DNA of 64,000 nt. Source: Sorangium cellulosum (GTDB lineage: Bacteria > Myxococcota_A > Polyangia > Polyangiales > Polyangiaceae). The notes below the pieces were generated by a model that worked only from the letters and a program-made list of their open reading frames with translations, did not search any database and was not told the DNA's origin. The position numbers were made by a program, and so were the translations under genes. The stretch spans positions 5,579,001 through 5,643,000 of the forward strand of contig NZ_CP012673.1 of NCBI RefSeq assembly GCF_002950945.1, in the 5' to 3' direction. This document shows, piece after piece, positions 53,993 through 62,344 of this stretch. How positions within the stretch are numbered: the first letter of the stretch is position 1; each line of letters begins with the position of its first letter.

Positions 53993-55312
53993 ATGAAGTG
54001 TGAGCCCTGGATCCTGATCGCGCTCTCGGCAGCAGCCCTGGTCGCGGGCTGCGGGGGGGAGTCTCCCCCGGCCGCGCAGCCCTCGTCGTGTGAGCCCCCC
54101 GACCCGGCGCTGGCCGAGCGCGACGCGGACGAGCTGTTCGCGGGAAGCGAGGTCCTGCGCTTCGACTTCAACCTCCCGGCGGAGCGCTGGACGGCGCTGA
54201 AGGCGAGCGCGAGCGACGAGGAGTACGTCGAGTCGGAGGTCTGCTACCAGGGCAAGAGCCTGGGCGTCGCGGGCCTGCGCTTCAAGGGTGGCTCCGGCAC
54301 CCTCGACGAGTGCGTCGAGGAGGGCGAGGAGATCACCTGTCCGAAGCTCAGCATGAAGGTGAAGTTCGACGAGTACGTCGACGGGCAGCGCTTCTACGAC
54401 ATGAGGCGGATGAACTTCCACGCCATGACGCGCGACGACACCAAGCTCCGGGAGCGCCTCGCCTACGATCTCTACCGGGAGATGGGCGTCGCTGCCCCGA
54501 GGAGCGCGTGGGCCACGCTCTACGTCAACGGCGAGACCCTGGGGCTCTACGCCGTGGTCGAGGAGATCGACGGCCGCTTCGTGGACCACCATTTCCCCGA
54601 CGATCAGGACGGCGCCCTCTACAAGGAGGCCTGGCCGATCTCGACGGAGACGAGCTACTACGCCGAGCGCATCGACGCGAACGAAGAGGAGGCCACCCAC
54701 GCGGGCTTCGTCGCGTTCGCGGAGGCCCTCGCGGTCTCCGAGGGCCAGGCGCGCCTCGCCGCGCTGCTGGAGTGGACGGACGTCGCAGAGCTCGCGCGGT
54801 ACATGGCCGTCGACGACGCGATCATGAACTTCGACGGCGCCTCGACCTTCTACGTCGACGACAAGGACGGCTCCGTGAGCAACCACAACTACTTCTTCTA
54901 CGAGGAGCCGTCGTCGGGCACCTTCCGCCTGATCCCCTGGGATCTCGACAACACCCTGAACCTGGCCGCCTTCGAGAACTACGGCGAGGTGCCGCACTGG
55001 ACGGAGGCGCCGGCGGACTGCGCCGCGGAGTTCCCGGTGTACATGGGCGACGAGACGGTGCGCGCGCCGGGGTGCGACCCGCTGTTCGGCGGCCTGAGCG
55101 AGGACGTCGCGGGCTACCAGGCGGCGCTCGACGACCTGCTCGCGGGCCCGTTCAGCGAGGCGCGGCTCCAGGCCGAGGTGAAGCGGTACGCCGATCTGCT
55201 GCGCGCCGCCGTCGCGGCGGACCCGTACGGGCCCACCGTCGAGGCGTGGGAGCGGTCGGTCGCGCGCCTCGAGAGCGACATCCCGCTCATGCGCGAGCGC
55301 CTCGCGCGCTGA
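53993..55312 (+). CDS. CotH-family kinase-like lipoprotein
   Basis: A 439-residue protein. The signal is MKCEPWILIALSAAALVAGCGG. The CotH fold is recognisable: RFKGGSGTLDECV, SMKVKFDEYVDGQRFYDMRR, NFHAMTRDDTKLRERLAYDL, YVNGETLGLYAVVEEIDGRF, VDDAIMNFDGAS, HNYFFYEEPSSGTFRLIPWD, and DNTLN. CotH proteins are atypical protein kinases; bacterial ones often neighbour VTC and DUF4956 genes, as here. AAGGAG lies six bases before the chosen ATG; a GTG at 53978 is seven bases after a TATCCT box and is an alternative leaderless start. Confidence 0.88.
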   Translation: MKCEPWILIALSAAALVAGCGGESPPAAQPSSCEPPDPALAERDADELFAGSEVLRFDFNLPAERWTALKASASDEEYVESEVCYQGKSLGVAGLRFKGGSGTLDECVEEGEEITCPKLSMKVKFDEYVDGQRFYDMRRMNFHAMTRDDTKLRERLAYDLYREMGVAAPRSAWATLYVNGETLGLYAVVEEIDGRFVDHHFPDDQDGALYKEAWPISTETSYYAERIDANEEEATHAGFVAFAEALAVSEGQARLAALLEWTDVAELARYMAVDDAIMNFDGASTFYVDDKDGSVSNHNYFFYEEPSSGTFRLIPWDLDNTLNLAAFENYGEVPHWTEAPADCAAEFPVYMGDETVRAPGCDPLFGGLSEDVAGYQAALDDLLAGPFSEARLQAEVKRYADLLRAAVAADPYGPTVEAWERSVARLESDIPLMRERLAR

Positions 55313-55322
55313 CGAGGAAGGT

Positions 55323-55336
55323 CGCCCTCGAGGGCG
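55323..55336. terminator. Short palindrome between convergent genes
   Basis: CGCCCTCGAGGGCG is a 14-base perfect dyad in the 39-base gap between two gene ends. It could be a weak bidirectional terminator. Confidence 0.35.
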
Positions 55337-55351
55337 CCGGGGGGGCGGCGC

Positions 55352-56296
55352 TCAGGGGGCCTGGCAGGAGACCTGGTGGAGCGGGGCCTCTCCCCCTTCG
55401 CCGAGCGTCACGTAATTCCACCCGCCCGGCAACCACGCGATCGCCTCGCCCTGCTCCTCGGCGGCGACGGGCAACACACACGGCAGCTCGGCGAGCGCCT
55501 GAGCCACCGTCTGCTCCGGCGTCATCGGGTAGAAGAACACGTGCGAGGAGGTCCGCAGCAGCACGCCGCTGCCGTCCGGGCGCACGTCGCCGGCCGTGAA
55601 GCTCGCGCCCCCGGCCGGCGGCTCGATCGGCCCGGCCTCGGCGAGCGTCGCCGTCCCGCCGGCCGCGGGCAGCGCCGCGAGCTCGTAGACCCACGCGCGA
55701 TCCCTCTTGTCCTTCTCCTTCGTCACCACCGTGAGCGCCCCGGTGATGGGGTGCACGAGCAGCGTCTCCGCGTCGTGGCTCCCGTCGGGGTACACGAGCG
55801 AGAAGCTCTCGGCGGTCTGCGCGCCTGTCCCTCCGCCGAGCGCGTCCGGCTCCTCCACGCGGTAGATCTCGTAGCGCTCGCGCTCGCCCTCGTTGTCGCC
55901 GATGTCGGCGAAGTACAGGCAGCTGCCCCCGCCGCCGCCGCACGGGCCGCGCGCCACGTCCTCCCAGTCGATCGCGGTCGCGCCGGCGACCTCGAACTCG
56001 GCCCGCGGGGTGCCGTCGAGCCCCAGCGCGAAGAAGCGGGCGTCGTCGCCGGAGTCGTTGTGCACATAGAGCACGTCGGGGTGCGTCCCGCTGGCGACCA
56101 CGCCGGAGCACTCGTCGATGCCGCCCCGCGGGAGCGCGCCGGCCGACCGCGCCGCGTCGCACCGGGGACATCCCGATGTCCGCACCTCCGGCGGCTCCGA
56201 GCCCTGGCAGGCCGGCAGGAGCAGCGCGAGCGCGAGCCCGAGCCGCGCCGCGCGCGGCGGAAACGCGCTCGCCGCAGCCCTGTCATTCAGGGGCAC
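55352..56296 (-). CDS. Lipoprotein with a propeller-like domain, unknown function
   Basis: The signal is ARLGLALALLLPACQGS. The mature part has a Cys pair (GCPRCDAARS), then YVHNDSGDDARFFALGLDGT, VAGATAIDWEDVARGPCG, LYFADIGDNEGERERYEIYR and HDAETLLVHPITGALTVVTK. These look like blades of a beta-propeller with Asp-rich loops. The ATG at 56392 would add 32 residues before the signal; I prefer the GTG at 56296 because it puts the lipobox near residue 30. It is divergent from the VTC gene. Confidence 0.7.
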   Translation of the reverse strand: MPLNDRAAASAFPPRAARLGLALALLLPACQGSEPPEVRTSGCPRCDAARSAGALPRGGIDECSGVVASGTHPDVLYVHNDSGDDARFFALGLDGTPRAEFEVAGATAIDWEDVARGPCGGGGGSCLYFADIGDNEGERERYEIYRVEEPDALGGGTGAQTAESFSLVYPDGSHDAETLLVHPITGALTVVTKEKDKRDRAWVYELAALPAAGGTATLAEAGPIEPPAGGASFTAGDVRPDGSGVLLRTSSHVFFYPMTPEQTVAQALAELPCVLPVAAEEQGEAIAWLPGGWNYVTLGEGGEAPLHQVSCQAP

Positions 56297-56443
56297 CTGC
56301 CGCGCGATGGGGGGCGACGAACGTGCAGAACACCGCAATTTCTCGGGTGGGAGCGGAATTCTGATAGCGGGCACGGACGGGCTTTTTGTCATTACGGCCT
56401 CTAAATTGTGATAACTTAGCAACACGCGCCGTCGAGCGGCGCG

Positions 56444-57253
56444 ATGGGCTTGACATCGGAATCGTGGGAGGGCGGAAGCCTGGAAGTCATCGAGCGATAC
56501 GAGTTCAAGTACCTGGTGCCGGAGCGGCTTGTCTCGTCGATCCGGACCGCGGTCTTGCCGATCTGCCGGCGTGACCGGTACGCGGGCCCCGACGGCTCGT
56601 ACCGCATCCGCTCGCTGTACTTCGACACGCGCGAGCTCCATCTCTTCTGGGCCACCGAGCGCGAGGCGAAGGACCGCTTCAAGCTGCGGGCGCGCTGTTA
56701 TCCCGGCAAGAGCAGCCCGGTCTTCCTCGAGGTGAAGCGGCGTTATCAGGACGTGATCATCAAGACGCGCGCCGCGGTGCCGGCGTCGGACTGGGCGGAT
56801 CTCCTGCTGCGCGGCGGCGCCGCCGCGCTGGAGCGGCTGCCGCCGGGCGCGCGGAAGGGGGCGGAGCGGTTCCTGTCCGCGTACAAGCGCCACCACGTGC
56901 AGCCCGTGCTGCTCGTCGACTACGATCGCGAGGCGTACGAGAGCACCCTCGACAACTACGCGCGCGTGACCTTCGACAGGAAGGTCGTCTGCCGGCGGAC
57001 GGAGACGCTGGACCTCGACCCGCCGCCCGGCCGGTGGCGCTCGGTCGACCACCCCGCCCAGACCAAGACCCACGAGCCGGTCTGCGTGCTCGAGCTCAAG
57101 TTCGAGCGCAGGCCGCCGGCGTGGATGGTGGCGCTCGTGCGGCGCCTCGATCTCGTCCGGTACTCGTTCTCGAAGTACTGCTACGGCGTCACCGCGCAGC
57201 TGACGATCCCGGAGGCACGCGCGGCCCGCTTCGCGGGAGGGCTGCACCCGTGA
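56444..57253 (+). CDS. VTC-domain protein (polyphosphate polymerase-like)
   Basis: A 269-residue soluble protein. The tunnel domain is clear: ERYEFKYLVPERL, YRIRSLYFDTRELHLFW, FKLRARCYPG, VFLEVKRRYQDVIIKTRA, VLLVDYDREAYES, ARVTFDRKV and CVLELKFERRPPAWM. The many Lys, Arg and Glu residues in alternating strands fit the catalytic tunnel of yeast Vtc4, which makes polyphosphate. The product here is not proven. Its stop overlaps the DUF4956 start by one base. It lies next to CotH and upstream of an export-like pair. Confidence 0.9.
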   Translation: MGLTSESWEGGSLEVIERYEFKYLVPERLVSSIRTAVLPICRRDRYAGPDGSYRIRSLYFDTRELHLFWATEREAKDRFKLRARCYPGKSSPVFLEVKRRYQDVIIKTRAAVPASDWADLLLRGGAAALERLPPGARKGAERFLSAYKRHHVQPVLLVDYDREAYESTLDNYARVTFDRKVVCRRTETLDLDPPPGRWRSVDHPAQTKTHEPVCVLELKFERRPPAWMVALVRRLDLVRYSFSKYCYGVTAQLTIPEARAARFAGGLHP

Positions 57254-57942
57254 TGGAGTGGCTGGCGACGGTCTCCCACGGCGAGGCCGTGGAGTGGCGC
57301 AAGGCGCTCATCTCCCTGCTCATCGCCTTCGGGCTCACGCAGGGCATCGCCGGCGTCTACATGCTCACGTTCCGCGGGCTCTCGTACTCCCGGACCGTCG
57401 TCCAGAGCATGGCGATGGGCAGCATCATCACGTGCATGCTGATGCTCGCGGTCGGCAACAACATCGCGGCCGGCATCGGGATCGCGGGCGGCATCACGGC
57501 GATCCGGTTCCGCACCACGATGCGCGATCCGCGCGACGTCGTATTCGTCTTCGCGTCGCTCGCCGTCGGGATGGCGAGCGGCGCGCAGGCCTACGGCGTG
57601 GCGATCGCCGGGGCGGCGATGTTCGCGGGCGCGTCGCTGCTGCTCCACGCCACCGGCTACGGCTCGCGCCGGCAGCCCGACGGGCTGCTCCGGTTCATCG
57701 CGCCGGCCGGCCAGGCGGGCGCGGACGTCTCCGGGACGATCGCGGCCATCCTCAGCGAGCACTGCCGCACCTTCTCGCTCGTGACCCTGCGCGAGGCCGC
57801 GCAGGGCACCGTGATGGAGCACGCCTACCAGATCAGCGTGCGCCACCCCGACCTGCGGAGCCGCCTCGTGGCGAGCCTGCAGGGGGTTCCCGGGGTGGAG
57901 GACGTGAGCCTCATGCTCCAGGAGCCGACGCTGGACCTCTAG
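57253..57942 (+). CDS. DUF4956 membrane protein
   Basis: A 229-residue protein with about four helices (VEWRKALISLLIAFGLTQGI, VVQSMAMGSIITCMLMLAVG, IAAGIGIAGGITAIRFRTTM and GMASGAQAYGVAIAGAAMFA) and a C-terminal ferredoxin-like part (TLREAAQGTVMEHAYQISVR). AIRFRTTMRDPRDVVFVF is the family signature. DUF4956 proteins are regularly encoded beside VTC-domain proteins and may act with them at the membrane. It overlaps its neighbours on both sides by one base, so the operon is tightly coupled. Confidence 0.9.
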   Translation: MEWLATVSHGEAVEWRKALISLLIAFGLTQGIAGVYMLTFRGLSYSRTVVQSMAMGSIITCMLMLAVGNNIAAGIGIAGGITAIRFRTTMRDPRDVVFVFASLAVGMASGAQAYGVAIAGAAMFAGASLLLHATGYGSRRQPDGLLRFIAPAGQAGADVSGTIAAILSEHCRTFSLVTLREAAQGTVMEHAYQISVRHPDLRSRLVASLQGVPGVEDVSLMLQEPTLDL

Positions 57943-59996
57943 TGAACTTCCTCGGTCGAACTCGTTACGCCCTCTCCGGCGCCCTCCCCGTGGTGACGAT
58001 GCTGGCCACGCTCGGCCTCGCCGCGTGGATGTACTTCTCCGAGGGGCCGAGTGGCCGCATCCTCGGCTTCGCGGACGCGGAGATGGAGCTCGTCGCCGCG
58101 GTCGAGATCGGCCGGGTGACCTCGATCCAGGTCGACGTCGGCGCCGAGGTGGCGCCCGGGCAGGTCATCGCCGTGCTCGACAGCGCGGCGATCGACGCGG
58201 AGCTCAAGGTGGCGCGGGCCGAGGAGGCGCGTCTTTTGGCGCTCATCCCCGCGGAGCAGGCGCGGCTCGAGGAGGAGATCCAGATGGGCCTCGAGTCGCT
58301 GCAGCGCGAGCTCGCGCACCAGCGCGAGGAGCAGCGCCGCATCGCCGCCGAGGGCGAGGCGCTCACGAGCGAGATCTCCCGGATGAAGCGGCTCGTCGAG
58401 GACAAGCAGGCGAGCCTCGACGACCTCAGCCCGCTCGACCTGCAGCGCGCGAGCGTCGAGGCGCTCGCGGGCGAGAAGCCGCGCACCCTGGAGCTCCTGC
58501 GCGTGCAGATCGCGGCGGCCGAGGAGCGCCGCAAGAAGATCCGCGAGCGGGCGGGCCCGGAGACGGCGCAGATCGAGGCGGATCTCGCCGTGACCCGGCA
58601 GGAGATCGAGCACCTCGAGCTCCGGCGCGCCCAGCAGACGCTGCGCGCCATGCGCGCCGGGCGCGTCTCGACGATCTACAAGCGGTCGGGCGACGTCGCC
58701 GTGCCCGGCGATCCCATCGTCGACCTCGTGAGCACGCGCGGGCGGATCGTCGCCTGCGTGCCGGAGCGCTCGGCGATCGACCTCCAGGTGGGCGACACCG
58801 CGAAGCTCTGGGTGCGCGGCCAGTCGGGGGCGCCGCTCACGGGCAGGACCTCCGTGCTGGGGCCGCTCGTGCTCGAGCTGCCGATCCGCTGCCGCACCGT
58901 GCCGACCGTGCCCGTGTGGGGCCGGCTCGCGACGATCGAGCTCGATCACCCGTTCGCGCTGCTCGCCGGCCAGGCGTTCGACGTCACCTTCACACGCTCG
59001 CCGGCCGCGCTCACGGCGCTGTCCGCGCCCGCGGCGCCCACCGCGCCCGGCGCGCCCTCGCCGGCGGCGGCGCCGCCGCGCGCCGGGGCCGCCGAGGCGG
59101 CCCCGATGGCGGTCCCCGCCGCGCTGCGCGCGCGGTCGCGCTTCGAGCCGTCGGGGATCCTGCCCCGCGCCGCCGAGGGGCGGTACGTGATCGTCAGCGA
59201 CGACACGGGCCACGGCGCCGGCGAGGGCGCGCCCTGGCTGTTCGCCATGTCGGCGACCGGCGCCGTCGATCCGGAGCCGCTGCCGGTGAGCGGCGTGTCC
59301 GAGCTCAACGACATCGAGTCGATCGCGGCGGGCGGCGGCGACGAGGTGTACCTGCTCTCGTCGCAGGGCTACAGCGCGAAGGGCAAGCGCAAGGCGTCGC
59401 GCACCGCGCTGCTCCGGGTGAAGCCGGACGGCCGGGGCTTCCGCGTCGACGCCGAGGTCCACCTCGCGGAGCTGCTCGACGCCGCCGGCCCCGCGGCCCT
59501 CTCGGCGCTCGGGCTCCCGGGCGGCACGCGCCCGCTCGAGATCGAGGGCATGGCCTACCGCGACGGCGCGCTCTACTTCGGGCTCAAGGCGCCGCTCGAC
59601 GCGGACGGCAACGCGCTGATCTGGAAGCTCGACGCGCCGCGCGCGCTCCTCGACACGCGGCGGCTCGAGGGCGCCGGGCTCTCGCTCTGGGCGCGGGCGC
59701 GCGTCGACGTCGAGCTCGCCGGCGCGACCGCGCCGGGGGGGATCGCCGACCTGTGTTTCCTCCCGGACGGCTCGCTCGCGATCGCGTCGACGCCGTCCAC
59801 GGCCGACGGCGCCGCGGGGGCGCTCTTTCGCGTCGACCGCCCCGGGGCCGGCGCGCTCGCGCCGCGCCTCGTGCGGCGCTTCCCGGGCCGGAAGCCGGAG
59901 GGGATCGCGCCCTCGCTGTCCCCCGGCAAGCTGATGGTGGTGTTCGACGCCGGCGCCGAGGCGCCTTCCTTCCTGGAGCTGCCTTGGCAGGGCTGA
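57942..59996 (+). CDS. HlyD-like membrane-fusion protein fused to a DUF3616-like propeller
   Basis: A 684-residue protein with a GTG start overlapping the DUF4956 stop. One N-terminal membrane helix (SGALPVVTMLATLGLAAWMY) is followed by a lipoyl-like half (VEIGRVTSIQVDVGAEVAPG), a long coiled-coil hairpin (residues about 85-230), a second lipoyl half (RAGRVSTIYKRSGDVAVPGD) and a beta-barrel. After a Pro/Ala linker at about 350-390, a second domain begins FEPSGILPRAAEGRYVIVSD, with SELNDIESIAAGGGDEVYLL and LEIEGMAYRDGALYFGLKAP, which look like DUF3616. I know of no standard protein with this fusion. With the TolC-like gene it suggests trans-envelope export. Confidence 0.82.
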   Translation: MNFLGRTRYALSGALPVVTMLATLGLAAWMYFSEGPSGRILGFADAEMELVAAVEIGRVTSIQVDVGAEVAPGQVIAVLDSAAIDAELKVARAEEARLLALIPAEQARLEEEIQMGLESLQRELAHQREEQRRIAAEGEALTSEISRMKRLVEDKQASLDDLSPLDLQRASVEALAGEKPRTLELLRVQIAAAEERRKKIRERAGPETAQIEADLAVTRQEIEHLELRRAQQTLRAMRAGRVSTIYKRSGDVAVPGDPIVDLVSTRGRIVACVPERSAIDLQVGDTAKLWVRGQSGAPLTGRTSVLGPLVLELPIRCRTVPTVPVWGRLATIELDHPFALLAGQAFDVTFTRSPAALTALSAPAAPTAPGAPSPAAAPPRAGAAEAAPMAVPAALRARSRFEPSGILPRAAEGRYVIVSDDTGHGAGEGAPWLFAMSATGAVDPEPLPVSGVSELNDIESIAAGGGDEVYLLSSQGYSAKGKRKASRTALLRVKPDGRGFRVDAEVHLAELLDAAGPAALSALGLPGGTRPLEIEGMAYRDGALYFGLKAPLDADGNALIWKLDAPRALLDTRRLEGAGLSLWARARVDVELAGATAPGGIADLCFLPDGSLAIASTPSTADGAAGALFRVDRPGAGALAPRLVRRFPGRKPEGIAPSLSPGKLMVVFDAGAEAPSFLELPWQG

Positions 59997-61366
59997 GCGG
60001 CGCGCGGGGGCCACTCTTGCTGTCGTCCGTCGCGTGCCTCGCGCTCGCGGCCTGCGCGTCGCCGCCGCGCCTCGCGCCAGGGGACCGCGCGGTCGCGCTG
60101 TACCGCGAGGGGCGCGTGAACGCCGCCGCGCGCGCGCGGGAGCCCCTCGCGGCGCGGCCCGACGCGGCCCCGCGCGAGCTCCGCGTGGACGAGGCGGTGG
60201 CCATGGCCAAGCGGAAGAGCGGCACGCTCGCGGCGATGAACGCGCGCGCCGACACGGCGGACGCGCAGGCCGAGGCCGAGGGGGCGAGCGTCTACCGCGA
60301 TCCGGAGCTCCGCGTCTCGCAGCTGCGCCTCGACCAGGTGCTCGACGGCGAGCCGCGCCTCGCGACCGGCGTGCGCGTGCGCCCGCCCCGGCCCGGCGAG
60401 GCCGCGGCGACCGAGGCGGCCGCGCGCGCGGAGGCGGCGGTCGCGCGCGCCGAGGCCCGGGTCGTCGAGGTCGAGATCGAGGCCGAGGTGCGCTGGCTGT
60501 TCGACGACGTCCTGCTGATCGACGCGGAGATCGCGGCGCACGAGGCGGTGGCGGGGGCGCGCCGCCGCCTCGCGGATCAGCTCAAGGCCCAGCTCGACGC
60601 CTCGCAGACGACCGCGATCGAGGAGGCGATGGCGGCGCTGTCGGCCGTCGAGGCGGAGGCGGGCGCCGTGGAGCAGCGGGAGCGCCGCAAGGTCGCGCTC
60701 GCGGCGCTGCTCGAGCGCGTCGGGGTCGACCCCGCGGCGCCGGTGCGCCTCGTCGGCGAGCCGACCGGGGCGCTGGAGCGCGTCGCGCTCCCGGCCGAGG
60801 ACGCGCTGATCGAGGCCGCGCTGCGGCGCCGCCCGGAGATCGAGATCGCCGCCGCGGAGCTCGACGCCGCGGCCGCGAAGGGCGCGATCGCGCGCGGGCA
60901 GCGCTGGCCCTGGCTGTCGTTCCTCGAGCTCGGCTACGAGTTCTCGCCCGCCACGCGCGACCCGCTGGGCTGGACCTTCGAGGCCGGGATCGAGGTGCCG
61001 CTCTTCAACCTGCACGCGTTCGGGAAGGCCGTCGCCGCCGCGGATGCGGAGGCCGTCGAGGCGCGGCGCGCGTTCGCCGGCGAGGTTAAGCGGATCGCGC
61101 AGGAGGTGCGCGATCGGCTCCGGGAGGTGCGCGCGGCGGAGGCCGTGCTCGAGTCGTTCAGGGCGCGCGCGCTCCCCGTCGCCGAGCGCGCCGGCGTCGA
61201 GATCGCGCGCGCGCTCGAGAGCCGCCAGATCCACTCGCTCGACGCGCTGGACCTCGACGAGCGCCGCGCCGCCTCGCAGCTGAAGCTCCTCAAGGTCGCG
61301 CGCACCTACCGGACCGCGCTGGCCGAGCTCCGCAGCGCGGCCGGCGGCCGGCTCGACACGCGCTGA
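59984..61366 (+). CDS. TolC-like outer-membrane efflux lipoprotein
   Basis: A 460-residue protein. The TTG start overlaps the end of the fusion-protein gene by 13 bases. The signal ends CLALAACAS (lipobox). The helices follow the outer-membrane factor pattern: LRVDEAVAMAKRKSGTLAAM, ASVYRDPELRVSQLRL, VLLIDAEIAAHEAVAGARRR, LIEAALRRRPEIEIAAAELD, and LELGYEFSPATRDPLGWTFE followed by VPLFNLHAFGKAVA. It would form the outer-membrane duct for the preceding adaptor. Confidence 0.85.
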   Translation: MAGLSGARGPLLLSSVACLALAACASPPRLAPGDRAVALYREGRVNAAARAREPLAARPDAAPRELRVDEAVAMAKRKSGTLAAMNARADTADAQAEAEGASVYRDPELRVSQLRLDQVLDGEPRLATGVRVRPPRPGEAAATEAAARAEAAVARAEARVVEVEIEAEVRWLFDDVLLIDAEIAAHEAVAGARRRLADQLKAQLDASQTTAIEEAMAALSAVEAEAGAVEQRERRKVALAALLERVGVDPAAPVRLVGEPTGALERVALPAEDALIEAALRRRPEIEIAAAELDAAAAKGAIARGQRWPWLSFLELGYEFSPATRDPLGWTFEAGIEVPLFNLHAFGKAVAAADAEAVEARRAFAGEVKRIAQEVRDRLREVRAAEAVLESFRARALPVAERAGVEIARALESRQIHSLDALDLDERRAASQLKLLKVARTYRTALAELRSAAGGRLDTR

Positions 61367-61469
61367 TCCGCAGCGTGGTACGATGATGGACGGCCGCATC
61401 GTCGCCGGGGGGCGCCGCGGCGGGGCCGGGTTCATGGTCGTGCGCGGCTGGGATTGAGAGGGGATATCG

Positions 61470-62231
61470 ATGACGCTGAAGGACAAGGTTGCGCTCGTGG
61501 TGGGGGGCAGCTCGGGCATCGGGCGCGGCGCGGCGCTCGCGCTCGCGGCGGCGGGCGCGAGGGTGGTCGTCGCCGCGCGCCGCGAGGCGGAGTGCCGCGG
61601 GGTGGCGGACGCGATCAGGGCCAGCGGCGGCGAGGCGGTGGCCGCGCGCGTGGACGTCGCCGTCCCGGGCGACATCGAGGCGCTCGTCGCGACGGCCGTG
61701 GAGCGCTGGGGGCGCCTCGACTGCGCGGTCAACTCCGCGGGGATCTCCGAGGATTTCATGCCGATCGCCGACGCCGACGACGCCACGTTCGACCGGATGA
61801 TGGCGGTCAACGTCAAGGGCACCTTCCTGTGCATGAAGCACGAGATCCGGCAGATGGTGCGGCAGGGCGGGGGAGGGAGCGTGGTGAACCTCTCGTCGAT
61901 CCTCGGCCACGTCGCCACGCCGTCGGGGGCGATCTACGTGGCCACGAAGCACGCGGTCGAGGGGCTCACCAAGTCGGCCGCGCTCTGTTACGCGAAGCAG
62001 GGGATCCGCGTGAACGCGGTCGCGCCCACGGTCGTCACGGGCACGGAGATGGTCGATCAGATGATGCGGGACCACCCCGGGCTGATGGATCCGTACATCG
62101 CCGACATCCCGGCGGGCCGCCCGGCCCGGGTGGAGGAGGTCGCGCGGGTCATCACGTGGCTCTGCTCGGACGACGCGGCGTTCGTGAACGGGCACTCGCT
62201 CCCGGTCGATGGAGGCCAGCTGTCGAAGTAG
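61470..62231 (+). CDS. Short-chain dehydrogenase/reductase
   Basis: A 253-residue classical SDR: GGSSGIGRGAALALA for NAD(P), VNSAGI (an NSAG variant of NNAG), VNLSSILG with the catalytic Ser, YVATKHAVEGLTKSAA with Tyr and Lys, and VNGHSLPVDGGQLSK at the C-terminus. The substrate is unknown. GAGAGGGG lies about six bases before the ATG. It is about 110 bp from the TolC-like gene and from the DUF2169 gene, so it may stand alone. Confidence 0.88.
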   Translation: MTLKDKVALVVGGSSGIGRGAALALAAAGARVVVAARREAECRGVADAIRASGGEAVAARVDVAVPGDIEALVATAVERWGRLDCAVNSAGISEDFMPIADADDATFDRMMAVNVKGTFLCMKHEIRQMVRQGGGGSVVNLSSILGHVATPSGAIYVATKHAVEGLTKSAALCYAKQGIRVNAVAPTVVTGTEMVDQMMRDHPGLMDPYIADIPAGRPARVEEVARVITWLCSDDAAFVNGHSLPVDGGQLSK

Positions 62232-62344
62232 GCCCGCGGGCCGGAGCTCGGCGGTCTCCGCGCTGGAGGCGCCGGGCTCCGAGAACTTGGAGCTCCTGTC
62301 CCTGCCGGATAGTGTCGCTCTCGCTCGCCTCGCGAGAGCGCGCC

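Noticed and set aside
61383..61457. 24-codon frame before the SDR gene, after a TACGAT box
   Set aside because: The peptide has no recognisable feature and no ribosome site. It may only mark a transcript start for the SDR gene.
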